A DNA stretch of 43,296 nucleotides from an uncultured Merdimonas sp. Its GTDB lineage: Bacteria > Bacillota > Clostridia > Lachnospirales > Lachnospiraceae. This document shows positions 25,496 to 33,473 of the stretch, piece after piece. Under the pieces are notes generated by a model. It was not told the DNA's origin and did not search any database. It saw only the letters and a program-made list of their open reading frames with translations. Position 1 is the stretch's first letter; every line of letters starts with the position of its first letter. A program made the translations under genes and the position numbers. Location of the stretch: assembly GCA_944375725.1 (NCBI GenBank), contig CALWAZ010000079.1, positions 1 to 43,296 of the forward strand. The letters run 5' to 3'.

Positions 25496-27190
25496 CTAAT
25501 TCTGTCCTACAAGAGATACAAAGTTGTAATACTGGTCGGAAGAAGGCACCGCGTAGAAGCCTTCTACATAATTCTGCAAACCAACGATATTGGTAGAATT
25601 CTCAAAGGTTACGAACGGGGTAAGGTCGCGGATATACTTCTGAATATCATACAGAAGCTGCTCTCTCTCGTCACCGTCCTGCAGCGCGCGCGCTCTGTCG
25701 AGCATGTCATCCAGTGTGGGATCGCTCAGATCAGTCACATTGTTTTCCGGAATTCCTGAAGAATGAAGCGGACCATATACATTGTTGTCCGGATCCGGGA
25801 AGCCCACAGCGCCCCAGCCGTTAAAGAACATATCCTTGTCTGAACCGGTGATATATTCGTTGTAAGCTGCTGTTTCCATTACATTGATTTCTGTCTTGAT
25901 GCCAACCTCTGCCAGCTGCTGCTGAATGATAGTAGCTTCATCGATACGGGTCTGGTTCTCGTTGACTGCGATCTCAAAGGTCTGGCTTAAATCTACTCCG
26001 GATTCCTCCAGCAGTTCCTTGGCCTTTTCCACGTCATAGCGGCAGTGGGGTTCTCCGTCATAGAAGTATTTGCTGTCAGGAGTAACCGGTCCCGGCGTAT
26101 ACTGAGCGCTTCCGCGGAATACAGACTGTACAATCGCTTCTTCATTAATCGCGTAGTCCAGAGCCTGGCGGAAAGTCTGGTTATCAAAGGGTGCTTTCGC
26201 GCAGTTAAAGTTCAGGGTAGTAAATACGGTGGTCGGGCAGGTGGCCATCATCAGCTCCGGATTATTTTCCAGCTGGGTCATCTCGTTGACGCTTAAGCCC
26301 ACCGCGATATCTACTTCTCCTGTTTCCAGAGCGATATAACGGGTGTTATTGTCTGGAATGACACGGATCGTCAGTGTATCGCACGCAGGTTCACCGCCCC
26401 AGTAATCATCAAACTTGGTATATTTGGTGTACTCGCCTTTCTGATATTCCTGGAATACATACGGGCCGGTTCCTACCGGATGCTCGATGGCATAAGCCTC
26501 ATCCTCGGTATAAGCCTTTTCAGACAGAATAGACGCTCCGATGTAGGGAAGGTAATACAGAAACGCTCCAAAGGGAACCTTGGTTCGGACGATTACCGTA
26601 TAATCATCCACGATTTCAAGACCGTCCGGATCGATCATATCCATGATATAAGCTACGTTTGCGGCATAGTCTGTAGTAGCGCGGGTAAAGCTGAATACCA
26701 CGTCAGAAGCTTTCATTTCCTCTCCATTGTGGAACTTCACGCCTTTTCTCAGATGGAACTCCCAGGAGTGGTCATCCAGAACTTCCCAGGATTCTGCCAG
26801 CCAGGGCTGCAGTTCCCCGTTTTCATCGTACTTTACCAGCTGTTCCATTACAGGCATCAGTACATTTACCGCGGCACTGTTTCCTGCGCAGTGAGGATCC
26901 AGGGTGGTCGTATCAGCGTTATAAGCCACGACCAGATCCTTGTTATCCGCTTTTCCCTTTACCAGAGTGGGATCCGATGGAGTCGGAATTCTGTTGAAGG
27001 TAATGGTATCTGTTCCGGTTTCTGCAGTGGAAGCAGCATCACTGCCGTCACTACTGCTGCTGTCACTTCCTGCAGACTGCTCTGTGGATGTGGCAGTGTC
27101 ATCATTGGAGCGTTTCTGGCATCCTGCCATGGAAAGCACCATACTGGCGGCCAGCAGTAATGTAAGGATTCTTCTTGCTCGCTTTTTCAT
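25496..27190 (-). CDS. ABC-transporter substrate-binding lipoprotein, family 5 (peptide/nickel type)
   Basis: The 564-residue protein has a signal peptide with lipobox (SMAGC, modified Cys at 24), a Ser/Asp/Thr-rich linker, then the SBP_bac_5 fold: DLVVAYNADTTTLDPHCAG, LAESWEVLDDHSWEFHLRKG, VGTGPYVFQEY and RQALDYAINEEAIV, all typical of DppA/OppA proteins. It captures the substrate for the permeases encoded upstream. Because the operon holds amidohydrolases and no peptidases, the ligand may be a small heterocycle or amide rather than a peptide; family 5 receptors are known to vary in ligand. Confidence 0.92.
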   Translation of the reverse strand: MKKRARRILTLLLAASMVLSMAGCQKRSNDDTATSTEQSAGSDSSSSDGSDAASTAETGTDTITFNRIPTPSDPTLVKGKADNKDLVVAYNADTTTLDPHCAGNSAAVNVLMPVMEQLVKYDENGELQPWLAESWEVLDDHSWEFHLRKGVKFHNGEEMKASDVVFSFTRATTDYAANVAYIMDMIDPDGLEIVDDYTVIVRTKVPFGAFLYYLPYIGASILSEKAYTEDEAYAIEHPVGTGPYVFQEYQKGEYTKYTKFDDYWGGEPACDTLTIRVIPDNNTRYIALETGEVDIAVGLSVNEMTQLENNPELMMATCPTTVFTTLNFNCAKAPFDNQTFRQALDYAINEEAIVQSVFRGSAQYTPGPVTPDSKYFYDGEPHCRYDVEKAKELLEESGVDLSQTFEIAVNENQTRIDEATIIQQQLAEVGIKTEINVMETAAYNEYITGSDKDMFFNGWGAVGFPDPDNNVYGPLHSSGIPENNVTDLSDPTLDDMLDRARALQDGDEREQLLYDIQKYIRDLTPFVTFENSTNIVGLQNYVEGFYAVPSSDQYYNFVSLVGQN

Positions 27191-27225
27191 AGTCTCCTCC
27201 TTGATGTAATTAATTTATTGACTGC

Positions 27226-28101
27226 TTAATAGCGCAGTTTCGGATCTAATGCATCCCTCAGGCCGTCTCCCAGAAGATTCAAAGCCAGAATCGTAACCAT
27301 GATTGCGGCTCCCGGAAAAATCGTCATATAAGGAAATTCCCGGATATAATTTTTCGCGGTGGAAATCATGTTTCCCCATTCCGGCGTGGGCGGCTGGATT
27401 CCCAGTCCCAGGAAGCTCATTCCTGCCGCTGTCAGAATGGAAAACGCGACTCCGAGGGTTGCCTGTACAATAATCGGGGAAAAGCTGTTCGGGAGAATGT
27501 CTCCGAGAATCACACGGAGATTGCTGACTCCCAGCACTTTCGCCGAAGTAACATATTCCATCTGTTTCACTGACATTACAGACGCGCGCATGATCCGCGC
27601 ATAGTTTGGAATTTTAGACAGGGCTATCGCAATCAGAAGATTTCTCAGGTTGCTGCCCAGTGCGGCTACGATAGCGATGGCAAATAACATCGAAGGAATT
27701 GCCATGATGATATCCATGATACGCATCAGGAAAGCATCCACCGCGCCTCCGTAATACCCGCTGATTAGTCCAAGTACACAGCCGATTACCATGGCAAGCG
27801 CCACAGCTCCGAAACCGATGACCAGCGACTGTCTTGCCCCATAGATCACTCTGGTATAGATATCTCTGCCAAATTCATCCGTTCCAAACCAGTGGCTGGC
27901 ATTGGGAGAGATGAACGCTCCTGCCAGGTTTTGTTCCTCCGGATAATAGGGAGTAATAAAATCCGCGAATATGGCAGCCAGGATAATCAGCAGCAGTACC
28001 ACAAGCCCTGCCACAGCCAGCTTATTTTTCCGAAACATTCTCCAGAATATCTGAAACTGGCTCTGCTTTTCCGGTTCCTTTTCTTTTTTCCTCTTCTGCA
28101 T
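27226..28101 (-). CDS. ABC-transporter permease, DppC type
   Basis: The 291-residue membrane protein has a charged N-terminus (MQKRKKEKEPEKQSQ), a first helix (LAVAGLVVLLLIILAAIFAD), then HWFGTDEFGRDIYTRVIYGAR, characteristic of DppC/OppC, five further helices and an EAA-loop region (AKVLGVSNLRVILGDILPNSF). An alternative start six bases upstream shares ATGA with the dppB-type gene but leaves no gap after GGAGGG, so 28101 is preferred. It pairs with the DppB-type permease to form the membrane channel. Confidence 0.92.
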   Translation of the reverse strand: MQKRKKEKEPEKQSQFQIFWRMFRKNKLAVAGLVVLLLIILAAIFADFITPYYPEEQNLAGAFISPNASHWFGTDEFGRDIYTRVIYGARQSLVIGFGAVALAMVIGCVLGLISGYYGGAVDAFLMRIMDIIMAIPSMLFAIAIVAALGSNLRNLLIAIALSKIPNYARIMRASVMSVKQMEYVTSAKVLGVSNLRVILGDILPNSFSPIIVQATLGVAFSILTAAGMSFLGLGIQPPTPEWGNMISTAKNYIREFPYMTIFPGAAIMVTILALNLLGDGLRDALDPKLRY

Positions 28102-28103
28102 AA

Positions 28104-29039
28104 TCATCCCTCCGTCTTCGTCTTTTTCAGCTTCGGATCAATCACCATATAAAGCAGGTCCACCGCAAGGTTTACCAGGCAGCACGCCAGAGCGATAAAG
28201 ATGACGCAGCCCTGGACAACCGGATAATCCCTGCGCTTGATTGAATCCACCATCAGACGGCCGATTCCCTGGATGGAGAAGATGGTCTCACAGAGTACCG
28301 CGCCTCCCAGCAGTGAGCCGAAATCCATACCGATGGTCGTGATGATCGGGATCAATGCATTCTTTATTTCATGAAAGAATATAACAGCCGCGGCGGAAAG
28401 CCCTTTTGCCTTTGCCGTTCTTACATAATCCTGCCGGATAACATCCAGCATGCTCGACCGGGTCATTCGTGTCAGAGAAGCGATGCTTTGCAGAGAAAGC
28501 ACAGTACAGGGAAGGATCATACCCTTCCATCCCTCCAGTCCGGAGGAAGGGAGCCATCCCAGCTGAACGGAAAACAGCAGAATCAGCAGCAGCCCCAGCC
28601 AGAAAGAGGGAAATGAAATTCCAAGAAGGGCCAGCACATTGATCACAGAATCAATTCCCTTATTCTGGTTCACCGCAGAGAGTACCCCCAGAAGAATTCC
28701 TCCTACTGTAGCCACCGCCATAGACACCAGCGTCAGCTTCAGTGTGCTCGGAAAACATTTCAAAATTTCTTCGATGACCGGCTGTTTGGTGGCGTAAGAC
28801 TCGCCCAGGTCAAAGTGAAGGAACACATCCTTAATGTAATTGAGATACTGTACGACAAAGGGATCGTTCAACCCCATGGCCTCTCTGGTCCTCTCCAGTA
28901 CCTCCTGGGAGACATTCTCTCCCATCATCAGCTTTACCGGGTCGCCCGGCGATATATGCAGAAGCGTGAATACAATCAAAGAAACTCCCAGCGCTACCGG
29001 AATCAGCTGGAGCAGCCGTTTTATACTATACCGTAACAT
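28104..29039 (-). CDS. ABC-transporter permease, DppB type
   Basis: The 311-residue permease starts with a membrane helix (LLQLIPVALGVSLIVFTLL) and the DppB hallmark HISPGDPVKLMMGENVSQEV; six helices and the EAA-type loop (TAKAKGLSAAAVIFFHEIKNAL) follow. AAGGAGGG precedes the ATG, which overlaps the upstream ATPase gene by 14 bases. Its substrate follows from the receptor and is undefined. Confidence 0.93.
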   Translation of the reverse strand: MLRYSIKRLLQLIPVALGVSLIVFTLLHISPGDPVKLMMGENVSQEVLERTREAMGLNDPFVVQYLNYIKDVFLHFDLGESYATKQPVIEEILKCFPSTLKLTLVSMAVATVGGILLGVLSAVNQNKGIDSVINVLALLGISFPSFWLGLLLILLFSVQLGWLPSSGLEGWKGMILPCTVLSLQSIASLTRMTRSSMLDVIRQDYVRTAKAKGLSAAAVIFFHEIKNALIPIITTIGMDFGSLLGGAVLCETIFSIQGIGRLMVDSIKRRDYPVVQGCVIFIALACCLVNLAVDLLYMVIDPKLKKTKTEG

Positions 29040-30054
29040 ATGCGCCCTCCTTTGTTTCTTCTTTTTCTATGCGGTCCAGATGATGGCAGGAAACCAGATG
29101 GCCCGGCGATACCTCCTTCAAAGCCGGCCGCTCTTTTTCGCAGAGCGCATCCGCATAGGGACATCTGCTGCAGAAGGTACAGCCCTTCGGAGCATCCACC
29201 GGGGAAGGAATATCTCCATTTAACAGGATTCGGTGCCTCTTTTTTTCAACCTCCGGATCCGCGATGGGTACTGCGGACAAAAGTGCCTTGGTGTAAAAAT
29301 GAAGCGGATTGCGGTAGAGTTCCTGGCTGTCTGCCACTTCCATAACAGTTCCCAGATACATGACTACAACCCGGTCACAGATATACTTTACTACGCTCAG
29401 GTCATGGGAAATAAACACCATGGTCAGTCCCAGTCTTTCCTTCAGGCTAATCAGGAGGTTTACAATCTGAGACTGGATGGATACGTCCAATGCCGATATA
29501 GGCTCATCACAGATCAGAAGCTCCGGTTCGATAGACAGCGCCCGCGCGATACAGATTCTCTGTCTCTGTCCGCCGGAAAACTCATGGGGATAACGATCTG
29601 CCGCAGACTCCGGAAGCCCCACCATCTGAAGCAGCTCCTTCATCCTCTCTTCCTGATGTCCCGGATAGAGATTATGTACTTCCATGCCGCGGATAATGCT
29701 TTTTCTTGTGGTATGGCGGGGATTCAGGGAGGAATAGGGATCCTGGAAAATTACCTGCACATTCTTGCAGTATTCCTTCTTCTGTTTTTCCGTAAGCCTG
29801 TGTTCTTTTTCTTCTCTTCTGGGCACATTGCTTACCATGCCCTTGTAGACTACCTGGCCTTTGGTAGGATGATAGATTCTGGAAATTACCCGTCCAAGAG
29901 TGGACTTTCCGCAGCCGGATTCTCCCACGATTCCCAGCACCTCTCCACTGTGAATCACCAGATTAATTCCATCCAGAGCCTTCAGCTTTTTCTTTCCCAC
30001 GCTGAAATATTCGCAAATATCATTTAATTCAACAAGTACTTCTCCCGTTTTCAT
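29026..30054 (-). CDS. ABC-transporter ATPase, DppF/OppF type
   Basis: The 342-residue ATPase has Walker A GESGCGKSTLG (about 44-54), Q-loop VQVIFQDPYSSLNP, signature FSGGQRQRICIARAL, Walker B LLICDEPISALDV and H-loop FISHDLS. The C-terminal oligopeptide extension contains CTFCSRCPYADALCEKERP, the cysteine-rich motif that in this family can hold a [4Fe-4S] cluster. It shares ATGA with the partner ATPase gene, and energises uptake with it. Confidence 0.94.
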   Translation of the reverse strand: MKTGEVLVELNDICEYFSVGKKKLKALDGINLVIHSGEVLGIVGESGCGKSTLGRVISRIYHPTKGQVVYKGMVSNVPRREEKEHRLTEKQKKEYCKNVQVIFQDPYSSLNPRHTTRKSIIRGMEVHNLYPGHQEERMKELLQMVGLPESAADRYPHEFSGGQRQRICIARALSIEPELLICDEPISALDVSIQSQIVNLLISLKERLGLTMVFISHDLSVVKYICDRVVVMYLGTVMEVADSQELYRNPLHFYTKALLSAVPIADPEVEKKRHRILLNGDIPSPVDAPKGCTFCSRCPYADALCEKERPALKEVSPGHLVSCHHLDRIEKEETKEGAYVTV

Positions 30055-31052
30055 ACACGCACCTCCTGGCTGATATCAGCGTCCTGATGCTGGAAACAGC
30101 TCACTTTATGATTCCCTTCCAGCGTAATCTCCGGAGGCATTGCCTGTGTACACTGGGCCGTTTTTTCCTTACACCGCTCGGCAAACGGACACCCTGCCGG
30201 AGGATTAATCAGGCTGGGCGGCATGCCTTCTATCGTTACCAGCTTTTTATCCCGGCTCTGATTCAGTTTAGGCTTGGCAGCCAGAAGCTGTCTGGTATAG
30301 GGATGTAGAGGATGAGCAAATAACTCATCGCAGGAAGCCATTTCCACAATCTTTCCCGCGTACATGACCGCGACCTTATCTGCCATGTTGGCTACCACAC
30401 CCAAATCATGGGTAATCAGAATTACAGCGTTGCCCTCCCGCTCCTTCATTTTCTTCATCAGATCCAGGATCTGAGCCTGGATGGTCACATCAAGAGCTGT
30501 GGTAGGCTCATCCGCAATCAGAAGCTTCGGCGTACATGCCAGTCCCATGGCAATCATGGCTCTCTGGCGCATTCCTCCGGAAAATTCGTGGGGGTACTGC
30601 CGGGCTCTCACTGCCGGGCTGGGAATTCCCACCAGCCTTAAAAGTTCGATGGAACGGTTCCACATATCCTTTTTACGTCCGTGCTGATGCACTTTCAATG
30701 CTTCTTCAATCTGTTTTCCCACTTTCTTCGACGGATTCAGACTGGTCATGGGATCCTGAAATATCATACTGATATCCCGACCCCGGATCTGCCGCATCTC
30801 TTTCTCGCTCAAGGGAACAATATCCCGTCCCTCAAATAAAATTTTCCCATTCCGGATGAATGCAGGCGGGCTTGCGTTTAATTTCATAATTGTCTGAGCT
30901 GTTACACTTTTCCCACAGCCGGACTCTCCTACAATAGAAAAAACTTCTCCCGGCCGGATAGAAAAGGAAACTCCCCTCACAGCCTGTACCTCTCCACGGT
31001 ATGTCTGAATGGATACCTCCAGGTCTTCTACCTTCAGCAGTTCCTTATCCAT
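30051..31052 (-). CDS. ABC-transporter ATPase, DppD/OppD type
   Basis: First gene of the catabolic operon, 333 residues. Walker A GESGCGKSVTAQ, Q-loop MIFQDPMTSLNP, signature FSGGMRQRAMIAMGL, Walker B LLIADEPTTALDV and H-loop LITHDLG are intact. The C-terminal cysteine motif GCPFAERCKEKTAQC parallels that in the partner ATPase. The ATG at 31052 lies six bases after GGAAGGAGG; an ATG at 31058 directly abuts it and is rejected. A likely attenuator and promoter lie upstream (31091-31200). Confidence 0.94.
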   Translation of the reverse strand: MDKELLKVEDLEVSIQTYRGEVQAVRGVSFSIRPGEVFSIVGESGCGKSVTAQTIMKLNASPPAFIRNGKILFEGRDIVPLSEKEMRQIRGRDISMIFQDPMTSLNPSKKVGKQIEEALKVHQHGRKKDMWNRSIELLRLVGIPSPAVRARQYPHEFSGGMRQRAMIAMGLACTPKLLIADEPTTALDVTIQAQILDLMKKMKEREGNAVILITHDLGVVANMADKVAVMYAGKIVEMASCDELFAHPLHPYTRQLLAAKPKLNQSRDKKLVTIEGMPPSLINPPAGCPFAERCKEKTAQCTQAMPPEITLEGNHKVSCFQHQDADISQEVRV

Positions 31053-31090
31053 TCCCATCCTCCTTCCGCCTAAGCATTTCTCTGCAAACG

Positions 31091-31132
31091 AAAAAGGCGC
31101 CCAGACAACTTTTCAGTTGACCAAGCGCCTTT
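31091..31132 (-). terminator. Leader terminator (possible attenuator) before the ABC/amidohydrolase operon
   Basis: On the minus strand AAAGGCGC (31125-31132) pairs with GCGCCTTT (31093-31100); inside, CAACT-GAAA-AGTTG forms a second helix. TTTTT follows. It lies 38 bases before the first start codon, after the separate hsp20 terminator, so it is inside the operon's own leader and could govern expression by attenuation. Confidence 0.6.
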
Positions 31133-31169
31133 GCTCTGCTTAAATGATTTCATCTATAAGTTTTTTTCA

Positions 31170-31197
31170 AGTATACACAACTTTTTTTAAAACACAA
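31170..31197 (-). promoter_or_regulatory. Possible promoter of the ABC/amidohydrolase operon
   Basis: TATACT (31170-31175) with TTGTGT (31192-31197) 16 bases upstream on the minus strand. The predicted leader of about 110 bases contains the hairpin at 31091-31132. The -35 is weak, which would suit a regulated promoter. The remaining 31133-31300 is AT-rich and non-coding. Confidence 0.4.
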
Positions 31198-31300
31198 AGT
31201 GCAAAATGCATAAGATTTAATGTGATATATGTGCATTACGCACTCACATGCGGTATACAGCAATGATATGGTGGCTGCAAATAAAAAATAGAATATATGA

Positions 31301-31341
31301 AAAAATGGGATATGGCGGCTGAACCGCCATATCCCATTTTT
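31301..31341 (-). terminator. Terminator of hsp20
   Basis: Perfect 18-base arms (31301-31318 and 31324-31341) around a 5-base loop, with A and T runs at the ends, 23 bases after the hsp20 stop. Confidence 0.9.
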
Positions 31342-31363
31342 GGGATTCGCTTTCCGCGACATA

Positions 31364-31834
31364 TTATCCTTCAATGGTGATATACTTGGACGTATCTTCT
31401 ACCGGCTGTACTTCCTTCTTCGGAATCGTCAGTTTCAGAATACCGTGCTTGAACTCGCCCTTGATATCCTCCTGCTTTACGCCCTCGCCCACATAGAAGC
31501 TTCTCTGGCAGGCGCCTGCATAACGCTCTCTGCGGATATACTTCTCGGTCTTCTTGTCCTGCTCGTCCTTATCAAGGCCTCTTGCAGCGCTGATGGTCAG
31601 ATATCCGTTCTCCAGAGAAACTTTTACTTCGTCTTTCTGGAATCCCGGCAGATCCATTTCCAGCTCGTAGGCTGTATCTGTCTCTTTAATATCTGTCTTC
31701 ATCATGTTTTTACCTCTGCGGCCGTACAGCTTTTTCTCGATCTTCTTCATATCACGATCGTCCCAGAACGGGAAATTAAACATATCATCAAAATCATCAA
31801 AGAAATCTTTTCCAAATACACTCGGTGTTAACAT
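31364..31834 (-). CDS. Hsp20 / alpha-crystallin small heat-shock protein
   Basis: Small ATP-independent chaperone that holds unfolding proteins. The 156-residue protein has the alpha-crystallin domain from about residue 48 (DIKETDTAYELEMDLPGFQK, VKVSLENGYLTISA, then FKHGILKLTIPKKE), with the A-x-x-x-G-L-like GILKLTIPK strand, and a short C-terminal tail ending KYITIEG, typical of clostridial Hsp18. AGAGGAG precedes the ATG. A CIRCE element at the promoter indicates control by HrcA, unusual in some lineages for small Hsps. Confidence 0.95.
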   Translation of the reverse strand: MLTPSVFGKDFFDDFDDMFNFPFWDDRDMKKIEKKLYGRRGKNMMKTDIKETDTAYELEMDLPGFQKDEVKVSLENGYLTISAARGLDKDEQDKKTEKYIRRERYAGACQRSFYVGEGVKQEDIKGEFKHGILKLTIPKKEVQPVEDTSKYITIEG

Positions 31835-31954
31835 ATATATCGCTCCTCTTTCTTTTATACTATTTATCTTTTTTGCTTATCTTGAAGGCTCATTCCGGAC
31901 TCCCTTTCGGGTTCCTTTTCTTTTCCCTTTTCCCTCTTGACGTCTTATATACTA

Positions 31955-31977
31955 CACCCGTTTGTTAGCACTGTCAA
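31955..31977 (-). promoter_or_regulatory. hsp20 promoter (TTGACA-N17-TAGTAT)
   Basis: TTGACA (31972-31977) and TAGTAT (31949-31954) lie on the minus strand with 17 bases between. The -35 falls within the CIRCE repeat. The leader of about 110 bases contains a small GGAACCCGAAAGGGAGTCC-like hairpin (31896-31914), possibly affecting translation. Confidence 0.65.
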
Positions 31978-31991
31978 TTAATGAGTGCTAA
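31965..31991. promoter_or_regulatory. CIRCE element (HrcA operator)
   Basis: TTAGCACTG (31965-31973), nine-base spacer, GAGTGCTAA (31983-31991): the CIRCE consensus TTAGCACTC-N9-GAGTGCTAA with one mismatch. It overlaps the -35 of hsp20. Confidence 0.95.
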
Positions 31992-32067
31992 AAAGTATAA
32001 ACAAACTATAAATTAAATATAAAAGAAAAATTAAATGCACAATATATATTATTTGATTTTTATAATC

Positions 32068-32103
32068 TGACAATTAATTTCCAAAAACCTAAAATAATTG
32101 TCA
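32068..32103. repeat. AT-rich 13-bp inverted repeat downstream of nitroreductase
   Basis: TGACAATTAATTT (32068-32080) and AAAATAATTGTCA (32091-32103) complement each other with one mismatch across ten bases, four bases past the nitroreductase stop. No T-run follows; it may still help to end or protect the mRNA. Confidence 0.5.
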
Positions 32104-32106
32104 AAT

Positions 32107-32682
32107 TTATAGGATTAAATCCTCAAGGCGGCGCTTCGGAACATAGTGGACATCGTTCTCATCCCGGTAGTAAGCAGTATCTCCGTCTTCTCCCACCTCT
32201 GTAAGGACAATCTTTTCCGCAGGTCTGCCAAGGGCAAGCACCAGATTGGGCTCGATATGCTCCGGCAGGCTGAGAAGTTTTTTCAGTTCCGGTTTCCGGA
32301 AGCTTCCGATCATACAGCCGCCAAGCCCTTTTTCCACAGCACCCAGAAGAATGGTCTGAGCCACGATTCCAACATCCCGCTGAAAGCGCGTGGTGTTGGA
32401 GCTGATATTCATATCCTGGCAGATAATGATAAATGCCGATGGCCCCATGCCCGGGTGAGGAAGCTGGATATCCTTCAGTGCCTTGGCCCACATGGTCAGC
32501 GGAAGAATTTCGTCCACTTCTTCTTTTTCACAGGCGATATAATATTTCAAAGGCTGTTCATTGACGCTGGAAGCGGTATAGCGGGTCAAATCCACCAGCT
32601 CCATAAGTTCCTCCCGTTTAAAACGAAAGGCACTGTCATAGCCCCGGTAACTTCTGTTTTTCAAAACAAGATCCTTAAGCAT
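32107..32682 (-). CDS. Nitroreductase-family protein
   Basis: The 191-residue protein shows LKNRSYRGYDSAFRF at the N-terminus (the RxYRxY FMN-binding motif), ASSVNEQPLKYYIA, and VGIVAQTILLGAVEKGLGGCMIGSF, a pattern typical of nitroreductases. A C-terminal ALGRPAEKIVL loop follows. The substrate is unknown. AAAGGAGAACG lies upstream, and the gene starts 17 bases after the amidase gene, in the operon with the MBL nuclease. Confidence 0.88.
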   Translation of the reverse strand: MLKDLVLKNRSYRGYDSAFRFKREELMELVDLTRYTASSVNEQPLKYYIACEKEEVDEILPLTMWAKALKDIQLPHPGMGPSAFIIICQDMNISSNTTRFQRDVGIVAQTILLGAVEKGLGGCMIGSFRKPELKKLLSLPEHIEPNLVLALGRPAEKIVLTEVGEDGDTAYYRDENDVHYVPKRRLEDLIL

Positions 32683-32699
32683 GCGTTCTCCTTTCCGGC

Positions 32700-33458
32700 T
32701 TATCCTCTGTCCAGACTTGCGATGATTCCATACGCGATCCCTTTGGCCGTGTCATTCTGGTAACTGTCATCTGCCAGACTGGCTGCCTCGTCCGCATTGC
32801 TGAGGTAGCCGGGCTGAATCAGAACAGCAGGCATCTCCGTATCGTTCAGAATCGTGTAATCGCCGGCCAGATATCCTCCATCCGCAGCGCCGGTTTCCTC
32901 TATAAGCTGTGCCTGGATGTTTTCTGCCAGAGTTCTGCTTTTTCTGTCACCTTCCTGATAGCAGCTGACAGCTCCGGAAAGGGATCCGTCATTCTCCGAA
33001 TAATTGCTGTGTACGCTTACCAGAAGATCTGCGCCGGATTCATTTGCGGCGGAAACTCTTTCCTCTTTAGAGAGACGGCTGTCATCCTCCCGGGTAAGCA
33101 CTACCTGATATCCCTGGCTCTCCAGCATGATTTTCAGCTTGGAGCAGATCTTCAGATCGATATCCTTCTCTACTGCTTCCCCATTTGTCATACCGGTATC
33201 TTCTCCGCCATGCCCCGGATCCAGCGCTATCACAAAGGTATCCCCTCTGGCGGCAATCTTTGCAGAACCTGAGCTGAGCACGTTTACAACCTGAAAGACT
33301 GAAAACGCGAGAACAATCACGCAGACCGCGATTCCCGCGCCAATCAGGATCTTTTTCCGTCTTCTCCGGCGCTGAAGCTCTTTCTGTCTTTTCTTTTTCA
33401 GTTCCATTTTCCGGCGGCGCTGCGCCGGAGTCAAATGCTGCTTTTCATTTGTGTCCAT
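32700..33458 (-). CDS. N-acetylmuramoyl-L-alanine amidase-like protein with altered active site
   Basis: A 252-residue membrane-anchored cell-wall amidase homologue (Amidase_3). A highly basic N-terminus precedes one membrane helix (37-60), then the catalytic domain: zinc ligands His83 (DPGHGGEDTG), Glu97 (AVEKDIDL) and His150 (SVHSNYS). The second catalytic acid, normally Glu in a VLVE-x-GFxSN motif, is Gln215 here (AVLIQPGYLSN), so activity may be reduced or altered. The start at 33458 is preferred to an ATG nine bases earlier that directly abuts GGGAG. Operon with the upstream MBL nuclease. Confidence 0.88.
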   Translation of the reverse strand: MDTNEKQHLTPAQRRRKMELKKKRQKELQRRRRRKKILIGAGIAVCVIVLAFSVFQVVNVLSSGSAKIAARGDTFVIALDPGHGGEDTGMTNGEAVEKDIDLKICSKLKIMLESQGYQVVLTREDDSRLSKEERVSAANESGADLLVSVHSNYSENDGSLSGAVSCYQEGDRKSRTLAENIQAQLIEETGAADGGYLAGDYTILNDTEMPAVLIQPGYLSNADEAASLADDSYQNDTAKGIAYGIIASLDRG

Positions 33459-33473
33459 CTTCCTCATCTCCCG

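Noticed and set aside
31150..31374. Minus-strand 74-codon frame upstream of the ABC operon
   Set aside because: It runs through the 18-bp hsp20 terminator and has no ribosome-binding site.
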